From positions 1,426,001 through 1,490,000 of the forward strand of contig NZ_CP064781.1 in the NCBI RefSeq assembly GCF_016858125.1: DNA of 64,000 nt, read 5' to 3'. The stretch is from Azospira restricta (lineage in GTDB: Bacteria; Pseudomonadota; Gammaproteobacteria; Burkholderiales; Rhodocyclaceae). The position numbers and the translations under genes were made by a program. The notes under the pieces were generated by a model that was not told the origin of the DNA, ran no database searches, and was given only the letters and a program-made list of their open reading frames with translations. Below, piece after piece: positions 49,697 to 59,449 of the stretch; positions within the stretch are counted from its first letter, which is position 1, and the number at the start of each line of letters is the position of its first letter.

Positions 49697-51412
49697 TTAT
49701 GCGTTGGTGGTGCTCAGCACTTCTTCCAGCGAAGTGACGCCCTGCATCGCCTTGATCAGGCCCGAGCGGCGCAGGTCCTTGACCCCCTCGCGGGCGGCCT
49801 GGGCGGCGATGTCGAGCGCGGTTCCGCCGGCGAGGATGATGCGCTGGATTTCCTCGGTGACCGGCATCACCTGATAGATGCCGACCCGCCCCTTGTAGCC
49901 GGAGCCCTTGCAGCGATCGCAACTGCCCGGCCCGTACAGCGTCCACGAGCCGTCGAGGTCGGCCTCGGTGAAACCGGCGTTGACCAGCGCTTCGGTCGGT
50001 GCTTCGTGCGGAACCTTGCAGGTGCATAGCCGCCGCGCCAGTCGCTGGGCGGTGATCAGCAGCACGCTGGAGGCGATGTTGAACAGCGGCACGCCCATGT
50101 TCATCAGGCGGGTCAGCGTTTGCGGCGCATCGTTGGTGTGCAGCGTCGACAGCACCATGTGGCCGGTCTGCGCGGCCTTGACCGCAATCTCGGCGGTCTC
50201 CAGGTCGCGGATTTCGCCGACCATGATGATGTCCGGATCCTGGCGCAGGAAGGACTTCAGCGCCGCGGCGAAAGTCAGTCCGGCCTTGTCGTCGACGTTG
50301 ACCTGGTTGATGCCCGGCAGCGGAATTTCCGCCGGGTCCTCCGCCGTCGAGATGTTGATCCCGGGCTGGTTGAGGATGTTCAGGCAGGTGTAGAGCGATA
50401 CCGTCTTGCCGGAGCCGGTCGGCCCGGTAACCAGCACCATGCCGTAGGGGCGGTTGATCGCGTCGAGCAGGGCTTCCTTCTGGTCCGGGTCGTAGCCGAG
50501 GGCGTCGATGCCCAGCGTGGCGCTGGTCGGGTCGAGAATGCGCAGCACGATCTTTTCACCGTGCAGCGTCGGCAGCGTGCTGACCCGGAAGTCGATCGCG
50601 CGGTTCTTGGACAGCACCAGCTTCATTCGGCCGTCCTGCGGGACCCGTTTCTCGGCGATGTTGAGGCGCGAGATGACCTTGATCCGCGAGGCGATCTTGT
50701 CCTTGATCACCAGCGGCGGCGTGGCGATTTCGCGCAAGATGCCGTCGACGCGGAAGCGGATGCGGTAGAACTTCTCGTAAGGCTCGAAGTGGATGTCCGA
50801 GGCGCCGTCGTTGATCGCGTCGAGCAGCATCTTCTGGATGAACTTGACGACCGGCGCGTCGTCCACTTCGAGCGAGGCCGCCTCCTCCGTCGCTGCCTGC
50901 GCTTCCTCGTCGGTGAACTCGAGGTTGATATCCTCGCTGGCGATGCTCTTCAGCGTTTCTTCCGCGGATTCCGAGAGCTTCTTGACCAGCGGCAGCAGCT
51001 TGGGCTCCTCGACCACCACCGGGTCGACGATCATGCTGGTCTGGAAACGGATTTCGTCGAGCGCCCGCAGATTGGTCGGGTCGGCGGTCGCGATGGTCAG
51101 CCGGTTGCCGCGTTTGTGCAGCGGGATGACCCGGTGCGAGCTGATCAGCTTGCGGTCGACAGCGTTTGCCGGAATGTGCGCGTCGTCGAAGGCGGCCAGG
51201 TCGAAAAGCGGGTAGCCGAAGGTTTCTGCGGCAAAAGTGGCAACTTCCTGCGCCGACATCTTCTTTGCGTTGGCGATCTGTTCGATCAAAGAGCTGCCAT
51301 TGGCGGCCGCCTGCGCAAGCAGGCTTTCCGCCTCGGTTTCCTTGAGGCGGCCGGCTTGCACGAGGGCCCGGGCGAGGCCGCTGAGTGGCGCTTGTTGCGG
51401 GTTGGCTGCCAT
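49697..51412 (-). CDS. pilB: Type IVa pilus extension ATPase PilB
   Basis: 571 residues. An N-terminal T2SSE-type domain (about 10-150) is followed by the ATPase core with Walker A GPTGSGKTVSLYTC, Asp box, Walker B DIIMVGEIRD and HTNDAPQTLTRLMNMG, and the Cys pairs CTC and CDRC of the zinc site. Unlike the MshE motor at 7196 it lacks the RLGxxL...Q c-di-GMP motif at the N-terminus. It drives extension of the twitching-type pilus with PilC and PilD encoded next door. Confidence 0.95.
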   Translation of the reverse strand: MAANPQQAPLSGLARALVQAGRLKETEAESLLAQAAANGSSLIEQIANAKKMSAQEVATFAAETFGYPLFDLAAFDDAHIPANAVDRKLISSHRVIPLHKRGNRLTIATADPTNLRALDEIRFQTSMIVDPVVVEEPKLLPLVKKLSESAEETLKSIASEDINLEFTDEEAQAATEEAASLEVDDAPVVKFIQKMLLDAINDGASDIHFEPYEKFYRIRFRVDGILREIATPPLVIKDKIASRIKVISRLNIAEKRVPQDGRMKLVLSKNRAIDFRVSTLPTLHGEKIVLRILDPTSATLGIDALGYDPDQKEALLDAINRPYGMVLVTGPTGSGKTVSLYTCLNILNQPGINISTAEDPAEIPLPGINQVNVDDKAGLTFAAALKSFLRQDPDIIMVGEIRDLETAEIAVKAAQTGHMVLSTLHTNDAPQTLTRLMNMGVPLFNIASSVLLITAQRLARRLCTCKVPHEAPTEALVNAGFTEADLDGSWTLYGPGSCDRCKGSGYKGRVGIYQVMPVTEEIQRIILAGGTALDIAAQAAREGVKDLRRSGLIKAMQGVTSLEEVLSTTNA

Positions 51413-51561
51413 AAGCTCGAAAATTCAGATAATTGTATATGCCGACGCAATCACGGCGATGATGCTACGAGGCGCTTTCTTTGTAAAGGCGCGGCTTCGC
51501 GGCCGGGGCATGAGCGCTCCGGACGTGCGGATGCAGGTGGGCGGGCGGAGAATCAGGAGGA

Positions 51562-52404
51562 TCAGGCGCGGCCGAGCAGCACTTCGAGCACGAAGCGGCT
51601 GCCGATGTAGGCCAGCAGGAGGACCGTGAACCCGGCCATCGTCCAGCGCAACGCCGTCCGTCCGCGCCAGCCGCGGACGTGGCGGCCCGTCAACAGCGCG
51701 GCAAAGATGCCCCACGAGATGAAGGCGAAGAGGGTCTTGTGGTCGAAGGTCAGCGCCTTGCCGAACAGCTCCTCGGAGAAGAACGAGCCGCTGACCAACG
51801 CGGCGGTGAGCAGCAGAAAGCCGACGCCGATCATGCGGAAGAGCAATGCTTCCATCGTCAGCAAGGGCGGCAGGCTGGCCAGGCTCTTCGTCAGTGCGCG
51901 CTGGTGCAGCTTGCGTTCGGTGTAGCCCATGAATACCGCATGCAGCGCCGACAGCGTAAACAGGCTGTAGGCGAGCATCGCGGCGATGAAGTGCAGGCGG
52001 AAACCCCAGGTGCCGGCATGCGTCAGCGCATGCGCGTTCGGGAAGACGGCCGGCAGGGCGGCGCAGGCTGCCGCCAGCGGCAGGACCATCGGCTGCAGGC
52101 CGTCCATGCGCGAGCGGAAGCTCTCCAGCCAGTAGATGAAAACGGCCAGCCAGAGCATCAGCGACAGCGCCAGGCTGAATGAGAACTGCATCGTGCCGGT
52201 ACCGAACAGCCCGGCGTAGAGGCCGAAGCCGTGGATCAGCAGCGTGCCGCCGATCGCCGCGCGCTCCCAGTCCTGCATCGGTTGCGCCGCCAGCGGCTTG
52301 TCGCTTTCCTTCCAGCGGGTGCGCCAGAAGTGCAGGCCGAGCAGCGCATAGAGGACGGCGGCCAGGATGTTGGGCAGAAGGTGCAGTAGAATGCCGGGCA
52401 TCAT
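51562..52404 (-). CDS. CcsA/YpjD-like cytochrome c assembly membrane protein
   Basis: 280 residues with eight membrane helices. The typical WGxRxH-type segment is GTWGFRLHFIAAMLAYSLFTL, followed by AVFMGYTERKLH and late SWGIFAALLTGRHVRGWRG. Proteins of this family (YpjD/HemX-like) lie beside ffh in many proteobacteria; they resemble the haem-handling part of CcsA but a role in cytochrome maturation is unproven. It is divergent from ffh. The 149 bp between it and pilB hold no gene. Confidence 0.88.
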   Translation of the reverse strand: MMPGILLHLLPNILAAVLYALLGLHFWRTRWKESDKPLAAQPMQDWERAAIGGTLLIHGFGLYAGLFGTGTMQFSFSLALSLMLWLAVFIYWLESFRSRMDGLQPMVLPLAAACAALPAVFPNAHALTHAGTWGFRLHFIAAMLAYSLFTLSALHAVFMGYTERKLHQRALTKSLASLPPLLTMEALLFRMIGVGFLLLTAALVSGSFFSEELFGKALTFDHKTLFAFISWGIFAALLTGRHVRGWRGRTALRWTMAGFTVLLLAYIGSRFVLEVLLGRA

Positions 52405-52431
52405 TGAAGTTTACACCAAGCAGGATTGCAG

Positions 52432-53793
52432 ATGCTCGACAACCTCACCCAGCGCCTTGCGCGCGTCATGAAGACCCTGAAGGGCGAAGCGCGCCTGACG
52501 GAATCGAATATCGCCGACGCGCTGCGCGAGGTCCGCCTCGCGCTGCTCGAGGCGGACGTCGCCTTGCCGGTGGTCAAGGACTTCATTGCCGCGGTCAAGG
52601 AGCAGGCGGTCGGCGAGGAGGTGCTCGGTTCGCTGACGCCGGGCCAGGCGCTGGTCGGCGTCGTTCATCGCGAGATGACGAAGGTCATGGGCGAGGCCAA
52701 CGTCGGCCTCAACCTGGCGACGCAGCCGCCGGCGGTGATCCTGATGGCTGGCCTGCAGGGCGCCGGCAAGACGACGACGGTCGGCAAGTTGGCCAAGTTC
52801 CTCAAGGACACGCAGAAGAAGAAGGTGCTCGTCGTCAGTTGCGACGTCTATCGTCCCGCGGCGATCGAGCAGCTGAAGACCGTCGCCGGCCAGGCCGGCG
52901 CCGAGTTCTTTCCGTCGACCACCGCCGACAAGCCGGTCGATATCGCCCGCGCCGCGGTCGACTGGGCGAAGCGTCACTACCACGACGTGCTGCTGATCGA
53001 CACCGCCGGCCGGCTGGCGATCGACGAGGCGATGATGCAGGAGATTGCCGAGCTGCATGCCGCGATCAAGCCGATCGAAACCCTGTTCGTGGTCGATGCG
53101 ATGCTCGGCCAGGATGCGGTGAATACCGCCAAGGCCTTCAACGACGCGTTGCCGCTGACCGGCGTCATCCTCACCAAGCTCGACGGCGACGCCCGCGGCG
53201 GCGCTGCGCTGTCGGTCCGCCACGTCACCGGCAAGCCGCTCAAGTTCGCCGGCGTCGGCGAGAAGCTGTCGGGTCTCGAGCCCTTCCATCCGGAGCGGAT
53301 GGCCTCGCGCATCCTCGGCATGGGCGATGTGCTGTCGCTGATCGAGGAGGCGCGCAAGGGGGTCGATGAAGAGAAGGCGCTCGAATTCGCGAAGAAGCTG
53401 AAGTCGGGCAAGGGCTTCGACCTCAACGACTTCAAGGAGCAGATCGGCCAGATGCGCAAGATGGGCGGCATGGCCTCGCTGATGGACAAGCTGCCGGCGC
53501 AATTTGCACAGGCCGCCAGCCAGGTGGCTCCGGGAACCGAGGACAAGATGATCCGCCGGATCGAGGGCATCATCAACTCGATGACGCCGGCCGAGCGTGC
53601 CAAGCCCGAACTGATCAAGGCCAGCCGCAAGCGGCGCATCGCCACCGGTGCCGGCGTCCAGGTGCAGGACGTCAACCGCCTGCTCAATCAGTTCGAGCAG
53701 ACGCAGAAGATGATGAAGCAGTTCTCCAAGGGCGGGCTCGGCAAACTGATGCGCGGCATGAAGGGGCTGATGCCCGGCGGCATGATGCGCTGA
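52432..53793 (+). CDS. ffh: Signal recognition particle protein Ffh
   Basis: 453 residues. NG GTPase domain with G1 GLQGAGKTTTVGKLA, G3 DTAGRLAID, G4 TKLDGDARGG; then the methionine-rich M domain (about 300-450), with MRKMGGMASLMDKLP and the RNA-binding GKGGLGKLMRGMKGLMPGGMM end. With 4.5S RNA it delivers inner-membrane proteins to FtsY. ATG 52432 fits the N-terminus MLDNLTQRL. Confidence 0.97.
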   Translation: MLDNLTQRLARVMKTLKGEARLTESNIADALREVRLALLEADVALPVVKDFIAAVKEQAVGEEVLGSLTPGQALVGVVHREMTKVMGEANVGLNLATQPPAVILMAGLQGAGKTTTVGKLAKFLKDTQKKKVLVVSCDVYRPAAIEQLKTVAGQAGAEFFPSTTADKPVDIARAAVDWAKRHYHDVLLIDTAGRLAIDEAMMQEIAELHAAIKPIETLFVVDAMLGQDAVNTAKAFNDALPLTGVILTKLDGDARGGAALSVRHVTGKPLKFAGVGEKLSGLEPFHPERMASRILGMGDVLSLIEEARKGVDEEKALEFAKKLKSGKGFDLNDFKEQIGQMRKMGGMASLMDKLPAQFAQAASQVAPGTEDKMIRRIEGIINSMTPAERAKPELIKASRKRRIATGAGVQVQDVNRLLNQFEQTQKMMKQFSKGGLGKLMRGMKGLMPGGMMR

Positions 53794-53804
53794 GCGCCCC
53801 GGCG

Positions 53805-54410
53805 CTAGCGACGCACTGTTGCCGGGTAGCTCCACTGGTTGTGCCAGGCGGCACGTACCAGATTCGGGTATTCCGGGCGGCCGAGGCTGCCGTTGTAACG
53901 GCCGAGCGCCCGGTAGAGGTCGCCTTTCTCGATATCGAGGTAGTGGCGCAGGATCGTGCAGCCGTAACGCAGGTTGGTCCGCAGGTGGAACAGGTTGTCG
54001 TCCGGCCGGCCGATCAGCTTGACCCAGAACGGCATCACCTGCATGTAGCCGCGGGCGCCGGCGCTCGATACCGCATACTTCCGGAAGCCGCTTTCCACCT
54101 GCATCAGGCCAAGCACCAGCTGTGGGTCGAGCCCGGCGCGCGTCGCTTCGTAGTGCACCGCGCGTAACAACTCCAGCCGGTATTCCTGGTTCGGCAGGCG
54201 TCGAGCGAGTTTCGCCGACATCGCTTCCAGCCAGTCGGCAGCCTCGATCGGCGTCCGGAACGACGAGGTCGGCGGCCGCTTGTCGGAAACCGCCTTCTGC
54301 AGCGAGGCCTGGACGCTCGCCGAGAGCGGTTCGTATTTCTGGGCGCCGGCGCTCGCCGCGAACGGGATGAGCGCCAGCAGCAGGATGGCCGGTGCGCCGT
54401 TCAGGCGCAC
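53805..54410 (-). CDS. Lytic transglycosylase (SLT domain)
   Basis: 201 residues. A signal peptide ([15 protein letters not shown]) is followed by a helical region and the SLT domain with the catalytic Glu in [19 protein letters not shown] and the second block [13 protein letters not shown]. It cleaves the glycan strands of peptidoglycan to give anhydro ends. GTG start at 54410 with AAGGAG five bases upstream, inside the last codons of proS, so it is co-translated with proS. Confidence 0.9.
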   Translation of the reverse strand: MRLNGAPAILLLALIPFAASAGAQKYEPLSASVQASLQKAVSDKRPPTSSFRTPIEAADWLEAMSAKLARRLPNQEYRLELLRAVHYEATRAGLDPQLVLGLMQVESGFRKYAVSSAGARGYMQVMPFWVKLIGRPDDNLFHLRTNLRYGCTILRHYLDIEKGDLYRALGRYNGSLGRPEYPNLVRAAWHNQWSYPATVRR

Positions 54411-56116
54411 AGCTTCTCCTTGAGGAAGGCGAGCATGTCGCCGGCGGCGATCATCTGCGCTTCGGTCTCGGTGCGCCCCTTGTATTCCAGCTTGCCCTCG
54501 GCGAGACCGCGCTCGCCGACGACGATGCGATGCGGCACGCCGATCAGCTCCATGTCGGCGAACATCACGCCGGGACGCTCGTTGCGGTCGTCTAGCACGA
54601 CGTCGATGCCGGCGGCGCGCAGTTCGCCGTAGAGCTTGTCGGCCGCCGCCTTGACCGCTTCGCTCTTGGCATAGCCCATGGGCACGATGCACGCCTCGAA
54701 CGGCGCAATCGCCGCCGGGAAGACGATGCCGCGCGCGTCGTGCCCCTGCTCGATGGCGGCGCCGACGATACGGCTGACGCCGATGCCGTAGCAGCCCATT
54801 TCCATCACCTGCTCCTTGCCGGTCTCGTCGAGGAAGGTGCAGCCCATCGCTGCCGAATATTTGGTACGCAGCTGGAAAATGTGGCCCACCTCGATGCCGC
54901 GGCAGAGCTCGAGCGCGCCCTTGCCGTCCGGCGAGGGGTCGCCGGCGACGACGTTGCGGATGTCGGCGACGAGCGAGGGTTCGGGCAGGTTGCGGCCCCA
55001 ATTGACGCCGGTCAGGTGGAAGCCTTCCGTATTGGCGCCGCAGACGAAGTTGTCCATGGCCGCCACGGTACGGTCGGCGATGACCCGTACCTTCGCCGCA
55101 TCGACGCCGACCGGGCCGATGTAGCCGGGCTTGCAGCCGAGGAAGCGCTCAACCTCGGCGTCGGTGGCGAAGCGGAACGGATCGAGGCCGGGGAGCTTGC
55201 CGACCTTGATTTCGTTCAGGTTGTGGTCGCCGCGCAGCAGCAGCAGCACGAAGTCATCGTCGTGCATCACGGCGATCGCCTTCACCGTCTTGGTGAGCGG
55301 CTGCTTCAGGAAATCGGCGACATCCTCGCAGCGGACGCGGTCCGGCGTCGCCACCTTCTGCATTGCCTCTCCCGCGGCACCGCGCGGCGTGTCCGGGGCG
55401 AGCGCCTCGGCCAGCTCGACGTTGGCGGCGTAGTCGGAGTCCGGGCTGAAGGCGATCGCGTCCTCGCCGGAGTCGGCCAGCACGTGGAATTCATGCGAGC
55501 CGGTACCGCCGATCGAGCCGGTGTCGGCGGCGACCGCACGGAATTTCAGTCCCAGTCGCGTGAAGATGCGGCTGTAGGTGTCGTGCATGTTGCGGTATTC
55601 GCGCTGCAGGTCGTCGAACGAGGTGTGGAACGAGTAGCCGTCCTTCATCAGGAATTCGCGGCCGCGCATGACGCCGAAGCGCGGCCGGATCTCGTCGCGG
55701 AACTTGCTCTGCACCTGATAGAGGTGGATCGGCAGCTGCCGGTAGCTCTTCACATCCTTGCGCACGACGTCGGTGATCACCTCCTCGTGCGTCGGGCCGA
55801 TGACGAAGTCGCGCTGGTGGCGGTCCTTGAAGCGCAGCAGTTCCGGACCGTACTTTTCCCAGCGGCCGGTCTCCTGCCACAGCTCGGCCGGGACGACTGC
55901 CGGCATCAGGAGTTCGATCGCGCCGGCCCGGTTCATCTCCTCGCGCACGATGTTTTCCACCTTCCTCAGGATGCGCAGACCCGCCGGCATCCACGTGTAG
56001 ATGCCGCCTGCGAGGCGCTTGATCAGGCCGGCGCGGAGCATCAGCCTGTGGCTGACGATCTCGGCGTCCGAGGGGGCTTCCTTGAGCGTGGAGAGGAAAA
56101 ACTGCGTGGTGCGCAT
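54401..56116 (-). CDS. proS: Prolyl-tRNA synthetase
   Basis: 571 residues, the bacterial type with the editing (INS) domain between motifs 2 and 3. Motif 1 region [20 protein letters not shown], motif 2 [25 protein letters not shown], the INS domain (about 225-390), motif 3 [10 protein letters not shown] and the C-terminal anticodon domain [17 protein letters not shown]. It charges tRNA-Pro and clears mischarged Ala. It is divergent from rppH. Confidence 0.97.
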   Translation of the reverse strand: MRTTQFFLSTLKEAPSDAEIVSHRLMLRAGLIKRLAGGIYTWMPAGLRILRKVENIVREEMNRAGAIELLMPAVVPAELWQETGRWEKYGPELLRFKDRHQRDFVIGPTHEEVITDVVRKDVKSYRQLPIHLYQVQSKFRDEIRPRFGVMRGREFLMKDGYSFHTSFDDLQREYRNMHDTYSRIFTRLGLKFRAVAADTGSIGGTGSHEFHVLADSGEDAIAFSPDSDYAANVELAEALAPDTPRGAAGEAMQKVATPDRVRCEDVADFLKQPLTKTVKAIAVMHDDDFVLLLLRGDHNLNEIKVGKLPGLDPFRFATDAEVERFLGCKPGYIGPVGVDAAKVRVIADRTVAAMDNFVCGANTEGFHLTGVNWGRNLPEPSLVADIRNVVAGDPSPDGKGALELCRGIEVGHIFQLRTKYSAAMGCTFLDETGKEQVMEMGCYGIGVSRIVGAAIEQGHDARGIVFPAAIAPFEACIVPMGYAKSEAVKAAADKLYGELRAAGIDVVLDDRNERPGVMFADMELIGVPHRIVVGERGLAEGKLEYKGRTETEAQMIAAGDMLAFLKEKLCA

Positions 56117-56247
56117 GGCGTGCTCGCGATCAGTGTAAAGCCGCGATTTTACTAGAGCGGGCTGGCGGCGGCGACTCCGGGTTTGCTTTCCAAGGACTGG
56201 GAATTGTGGAAAAATTCACCCAACTTACAATTTTTGCAGGATTCACC

Positions 56248-56805
56248 ATGCTCGATCGTGAAGGCTATCGCCCGAACGTCGGCATCATTCTTTGTAACGC
56301 AAAGAACGAGGTTTTCTGGGGCAAGCGCATCAAGGAGCACTCGTGGCAGTTTCCGCAGGGCGGCATCAAGCGGGGGGAAACCCCGGAAGAAGCCATGTAC
56401 CGGGAGCTCTACGAGGAAGTCGGCCTGCGCCCGGAGCACGTTCGCATCCTCGGGAGGACCCGGGACTGGCTGCGTTACGACGTGCCGATGCAATGGATCA
56501 AGCGCGAATGGCGCGGCAGCTACAAGGGGCAGAAACAGATCTGGTTCCTGCTGCGGCTGGTCGGCCGCGACAGCGATGTCTCGCTGCGCGCCTCCGATCA
56601 TCCCGAGTTCGACGCCTGGCGCTGGAACAGCTATTGGGTGCCGCTCGACGTCGTCATCGAATTCAAGCGCGGGGTGTACGAGCAGGCGCTGAACGAACTC
56701 GCCCGCTTCATCGATGCCGACCGGCGGCGGCCGCGCCATCGCGACCGTGAACGGGCGGCCGACGGGCTCCCCGGGTCGGCGGGCGAGGAGGCGCTCGGTG
56801 ACTGA
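56248..56805 (+). CDS. rppH: RNA pyrophosphohydrolase RppH
   Basis: 185 residues. The start [15 protein letters not shown] is the hallmark of RppH and defines ATG 56248. The Nudix box is [20 protein letters not shown] followed by VGL (about 38-60). It removes pyrophosphate from the 5' end of mRNAs and starts their decay by RNase E. The C-terminus has a basic extension. The 3' end overlaps the following gene by 8 bp. Confidence 0.95.
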   Translation: MLDREGYRPNVGIILCNAKNEVFWGKRIKEHSWQFPQGGIKRGETPEEAMYRELYEEVGLRPEHVRILGRTRDWLRYDVPMQWIKREWRGSYKGQKQIWFLLRLVGRDSDVSLRASDHPEFDAWRWNSYWVPLDVVIEFKRGVYEQALNELARFIDADRRRPRHRDRERAADGLPGSAGEEALGD

Positions 56806-57373
56806 TCTCCGCACTCTTCGATGGAGCGCTGCTGTTGCCGTCGTGGCGCTGCTGGCAGCACCTGTGGTTGGCCATGCGAAGGGGCCCGAGGATTACGAAC
56901 TGATCCGGAAGTCGATGGTCGAGGGGCGAGAAGTCGAAGCCGACGAAAAGCCGTGGGAGGAAGTGCAGTACCAGCTGCCGCCTGCTCCGGATGTAAAAAA
57001 TCTGGTGCCGATCGATGTCGGCTCCCTGACGGAAAACAAGTTCGCGGTCGATGAGCCGTCCGTCACTTTCGGGGCCGATCAGGTCGTACGCTATACCCTG
57101 GTGGCGACCAGCCCGGGCGGTGCCAGGAACGTCAGCTACGAAGGGATGCGCTGTGCAACGGCGGAGCGCCGGCTCTATGCGTTCGGGCGTGCCGACGGCA
57201 GTTGGTCCAAGGCGCGCAACGGTCAATGGCTGCGGATTTCTGAAAACAATCTGAATCGACATCATGCCGCGCTGTTCCGGGACTATTTCTGCACACCCGG
57301 CGGCTCCGTCTCCTCTACGGATGAGGCGCGTCGCGTCTTGCGGAGCGGGAATCCGGCAGCGGTTTCCCGCTGA
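56798..57373 (+). CDS. CNP1-like family exported protein
   Basis: 191 residues. Signal peptide ([17 protein letters not shown]) then [25 protein letters not shown], the opening of the CNP1-like family, and [22 protein letters not shown] near 120. The role is unknown; members are exported and betaproteobacterial. GTG 56798 follows GAGGAGG, which lies in the end of rppH; the eight-base overlap suggests coupling with it. Confidence 0.85.
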   Translation: MTDLRTLRWSAAVAVVALLAAPVVGHAKGPEDYELIRKSMVEGREVEADEKPWEEVQYQLPPAPDVKNLVPIDVGSLTENKFAVDEPSVTFGADQVVRYTLVATSPGGARNVSYEGMRCATAERRLYAFGRADGSWSKARNGQWLRISENNLNRHHAALFRDYFCTPGGSVSSTDEARRVLRSGNPAAVSR

Positions 57374-57380
57374 GAAGGGG

Positions 57381-57809
57381 CTAGCGCGGGCAATCGCCGA
57401 GCCGTCGGGCGCGGTAGCGGGTGGTGAGGCGTTGCTCCGCTTGGCCCGGCATGCTGACCCGCAATTCGATTTCCCCGTGGTATGCGGTGGCGCTGTCGAA
57501 GCTCAGGCTGCCGTTGCCGACGATTTCGCCGGGGCCGCGGCAATTGATCCGCCAGGTCGCGACGCGGCCGGCAGTCTGGTAGTCGGCGACCTCGCATTGT
57601 TCGTCTCCGGGGATCGCGGCCTTGCGGTTGGCGATATCCTCTTTCGAGTAGCAGGCCTGCGTCGTGAGCGGTGCGCTCCCGGATGTGCCCAGGGCGTCGG
57701 TCTGGCTGCTGATTTCCCATTGCCCCTCCTGCAACTGCAGGGCCGGGTCGGCGGTCGCCAGGGCGGGGCCGATGCCGAGCAGCATGAGCGTCAATAAGCG
57801 TCTATACAT
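57381..57809 (-). CDS. DUF3617 family exported protein
   Basis: 142 residues with a signal peptide ([16 protein letters not shown]). The mature part begins [18 protein letters not shown], typical of DUF3617, with four cysteines (about 53, 71, 87, 139) that may pair, and [21 protein letters not shown]. No function is known. ATG 57809 has GAGGAA upstream. It converges with the CNP1-like gene 7 bp away and diverges from coq7. Confidence 0.85.
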   Translation of the reverse strand: MYRRLLTLMLLGIGPALATADPALQLQEGQWEISSQTDALGTSGSAPLTTQACYSKEDIANRKAAIPGDEQCEVADYQTAGRVATWRINCRGPGEIVGNGSLSFDSATAYHGEIELRVSMPGQAEQRLTTRYRARRLGDCPR

Positions 57810-57889
57810 GGGGTGTTCCTCGAGTTTTCGCCAAACCGGCATCGAGGCGGAATGATAGCTGTATCAATTCACCGAGCGTAGGAGGGGGG

Positions 57890-58513
57890 ATGAATCTGGA
57901 TCGGGCGATCATCGAGTTCGACCGGGCGTTGCGCGCAGTTGCCGGCCCGGCCGTTAGCGTCCGGCCGCTTCCGGGGGCAGGCGTGTCCGATGAGGCGATG
58001 GGGCCGGGCGAGCGCCAGCATGCCGCTGCGTTGATGCGCGTGAACCATGTCGGCGAGATTTGTGCGCAGGCTTTGTATCAGGGGCAGGCGCTGGTTTCGA
58101 GGAGCGCCCTGACGCGGACCGAGCTGGAACGGGCGGCGCAGGAGGAGACCGAGCATCTTGCGTGGACGGAGCGGCGGATTGACGAACTCGGCGGACGAAA
58201 AAGCATGCTCAATCCGCTGTGGTACGGTGGGGCATTGGCGATCGGCGCTTTTGCCGCTGCCTTCGGCGACCGCTGGAGCCTCGGTTTCCTGGCGGAAACC
58301 GAGCGCCAGGTGGGCGCCCACCTCGATGACCATCTCGGTCGCCTTCCGTCGGGAGATATCAAGTCCCGCGCCATCGTCGCGCAGATGCGCGATGATGAGC
58401 TGTCCCACGCCGAGACCGCTGTTCGCCTGGGGGCGGCAGAGTTGCCTTTCGTTGCGAAGGCGGCGATGCGCATCGCCTCGCGGGTGATGACAACGGTGGC
58501 CTATCGGCTGTAG
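57890..58513 (+). CDS. coq7: Coq7-type ubiquinone hydroxylase
   Basis: 207 residues. A di-iron four-helix bundle with ligands in [40 protein letters not shown] and [12 protein letters not shown]. It adds the C6 hydroxyl in the late aerobic step of ubiquinone synthesis. Ubiquinone use with Coq7 instead of UbiF/UbiH-only sets is typical of many betaproteobacteria. GTAGGAGGGGGG precedes the ATG. It stands alone on the plus strand. Confidence 0.94.
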   Translation: MNLDRAIIEFDRALRAVAGPAVSVRPLPGAGVSDEAMGPGERQHAAALMRVNHVGEICAQALYQGQALVSRSALTRTELERAAQEETEHLAWTERRIDELGGRKSMLNPLWYGGALAIGAFAAAFGDRWSLGFLAETERQVGAHLDDHLGRLPSGDIKSRAIVAQMRDDELSHAETAVRLGAAELPFVAKAAMRIASRVMTTVAYRL

Positions 58514-58545
58514 CTGTAGTTCTTTCGCGTTCGGCGGTTTTGGAG

Positions 58546-58965
58546 TCAGGCTTCGACGATTGCGAAGTCGTGGGTGATTTCCGCCGTCTTGCCCAGCATG
58601 ATCGAGGCCGAGCAATACTTGTCCTTGGACAGCTCGATGGCGCGGGCGACGACTTCCCGCTTCAGGCCCCGGCCGGTGACGACGAAGTGAAAGTGGATTC
58701 GGGTGAAGACCTTCGGGTCGGATTCCGCGCGCTCGGCGGCGAGCGAGACTTCGCAGTCCCGAACGTCATGCCGACCCTTCTTCAGGATCAGGACGACGTC
58801 GAACGCGGTGCAGCCGCCGGTGCCTGCCAGCACCAACTCCATCGGCCTCGGCCCGAGGTTGCGTCCTCCCGCTTCCGGCGCGCCATCCATGGTGACGGAG
58901 TGGCCGCTGCCCGTCTGGGCGGTGAATGACATCCCTTCCCCCGCCCACTTGACCTTGCATTCCAT
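58546..58965 (-). CDS. OsmC/Ohr family peroxide-reducing protein
   Basis: 139 residues. Two redox cysteines at the family positions: GTGGCTAFDVVLILKKGRHD (first) and VRDCEVSLAAERA (second). N-terminus MECKVKWAGEGMSFTAQTGSG is of the YhfA-like OsmC subgroup. It may reduce organic hydroperoxides, though YhfA members are poorly characterised. The 484 bp up to rplM hold its promoter, an AT-rich stretch and the RNA described below. Confidence 0.9.
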   Translation of the reverse strand: MECKVKWAGEGMSFTAQTGSGHSVTMDGAPEAGGRNLGPRPMELVLAGTGGCTAFDVVLILKKGRHDVRDCEVSLAAERAESDPKVFTRIHFHFVVTGRGLKREVVARAIELSKDKYCSASIMLGKTAEITHDFAIVEA

Positions 58966-59039
58966 TGGCTGTCCTTGCTGAAAGATCGGCTGATTCTATC
59001 GGCAAGGAGCGGCATTACCAAGTGTCGATTGTTGCATAG

Positions 59040-59200
59040 CAACAATGCGCCGCGAATTCGTCGTAATATAGCCTGTGTTTAAAGTTGCCCATTGGTAAAT
59101 TGTTTAATATTTTTGTTATTAACAAGATGATTTATATGTAGTTTTAAGTGAATTCAATTTTCTTATCTAACGATATTTGATATGCTAGTGCGACGCACAA
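59040..59200. other. Gene-free AT-rich stretch
   Basis: About 160 bp of markedly AT-rich DNA (runs such as TTTAATATTTTTGTTATT and TTTATATGTAGTTTTAAG) in an otherwise GC-rich segment. No open frame, repeat or attachment site is convincing. It may be upstream promoter DNA for the RNA at 59242 or a nucleoid-protein binding site. Confidence 0.7.
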
Positions 59201-59207
59201 ATATCTC

Positions 59208-59236
59208 TTGCTTTTGCGTGGGCCGAGGCGCATAAT
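59208..59236 (+). promoter_or_regulatory. Sigma-70-like promoter of the candidate RNA
   Basis: TTGCTT (59208-59213) and CATAAT (59231-59236) with 17 bp between. Start expected near 59242-59244. An alternative is the extended -10 TGATATGCT at 59178-59186, which would lengthen the RNA by about 50 nt. Confidence 0.5.
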
Positions 59237-59241
59237 GCAAT

Positions 59242-59359
59242 CGAACTTGATGTTCGAGCTGCGTGGTAGTTCCAGTTTCGAATGTCTTCAGCTTGTCTCC
59301 TCCACCCTCCTCCTTTGGTGTGGATTTAGCGCGACTCCTTGTGAGTCGCGTTTTTTTTT
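59242..59359 (+). ncRNA. Candidate small regulatory RNA with CCUCC loop upstream of rplM
   Basis: A stretch without protein-coding potential contains, in order: an inverted repeat TCGAAC/GTTCGA (59241-59257), a C/U-rich single-stranded part TGTCTCCTCC, a hairpin CCACCC/GGTGTGG (59302-59323, one bulged base) whose 9-nt loop is UCCUCCUUU, and a strong terminator CGCGACTC/GAGTCGCG followed by nine T (59330-59359). No gene upstream on this strand could use that terminator; coq7 ends more than 700 bp before. A promoter is recognisable. Size is about 118 nt. Alternative: an rplM attenuator leader, but rplM has its own near-consensus promoter downstream of the terminator. Confidence 0.6.
59330..59359 (+). 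terminator. Strong intrinsic terminator upstream of rplM
   Basis: Perfect 8-bp stem CGCGACTC (59330-59337) / GAGTCGCG (59343-59350), loop CTTGT, then nine T. Confidence 0.93.
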
Positions 59360-59378
59360 GCGTCAGCCGTGCAATTGT

Positions 59379-59408
59379 TTGACAGTCTTCGATGACTTGG
59401 CATAGAAT
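59379..59408 (+). promoter_or_regulatory. Sigma-70 promoter of rplM-rpsI
   Basis: TTGACA (perfect -35, 59379-59384) and TAGAAT (59403-59408), spacer 18 bp. Start expected near 59415, giving a leader of about 35 nt. Confidence 0.85.
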
Positions 59409-59449
59409 GCGCGGCTTTCCGTTATCAAGGCTCGAATAAGAGGGCGCCA

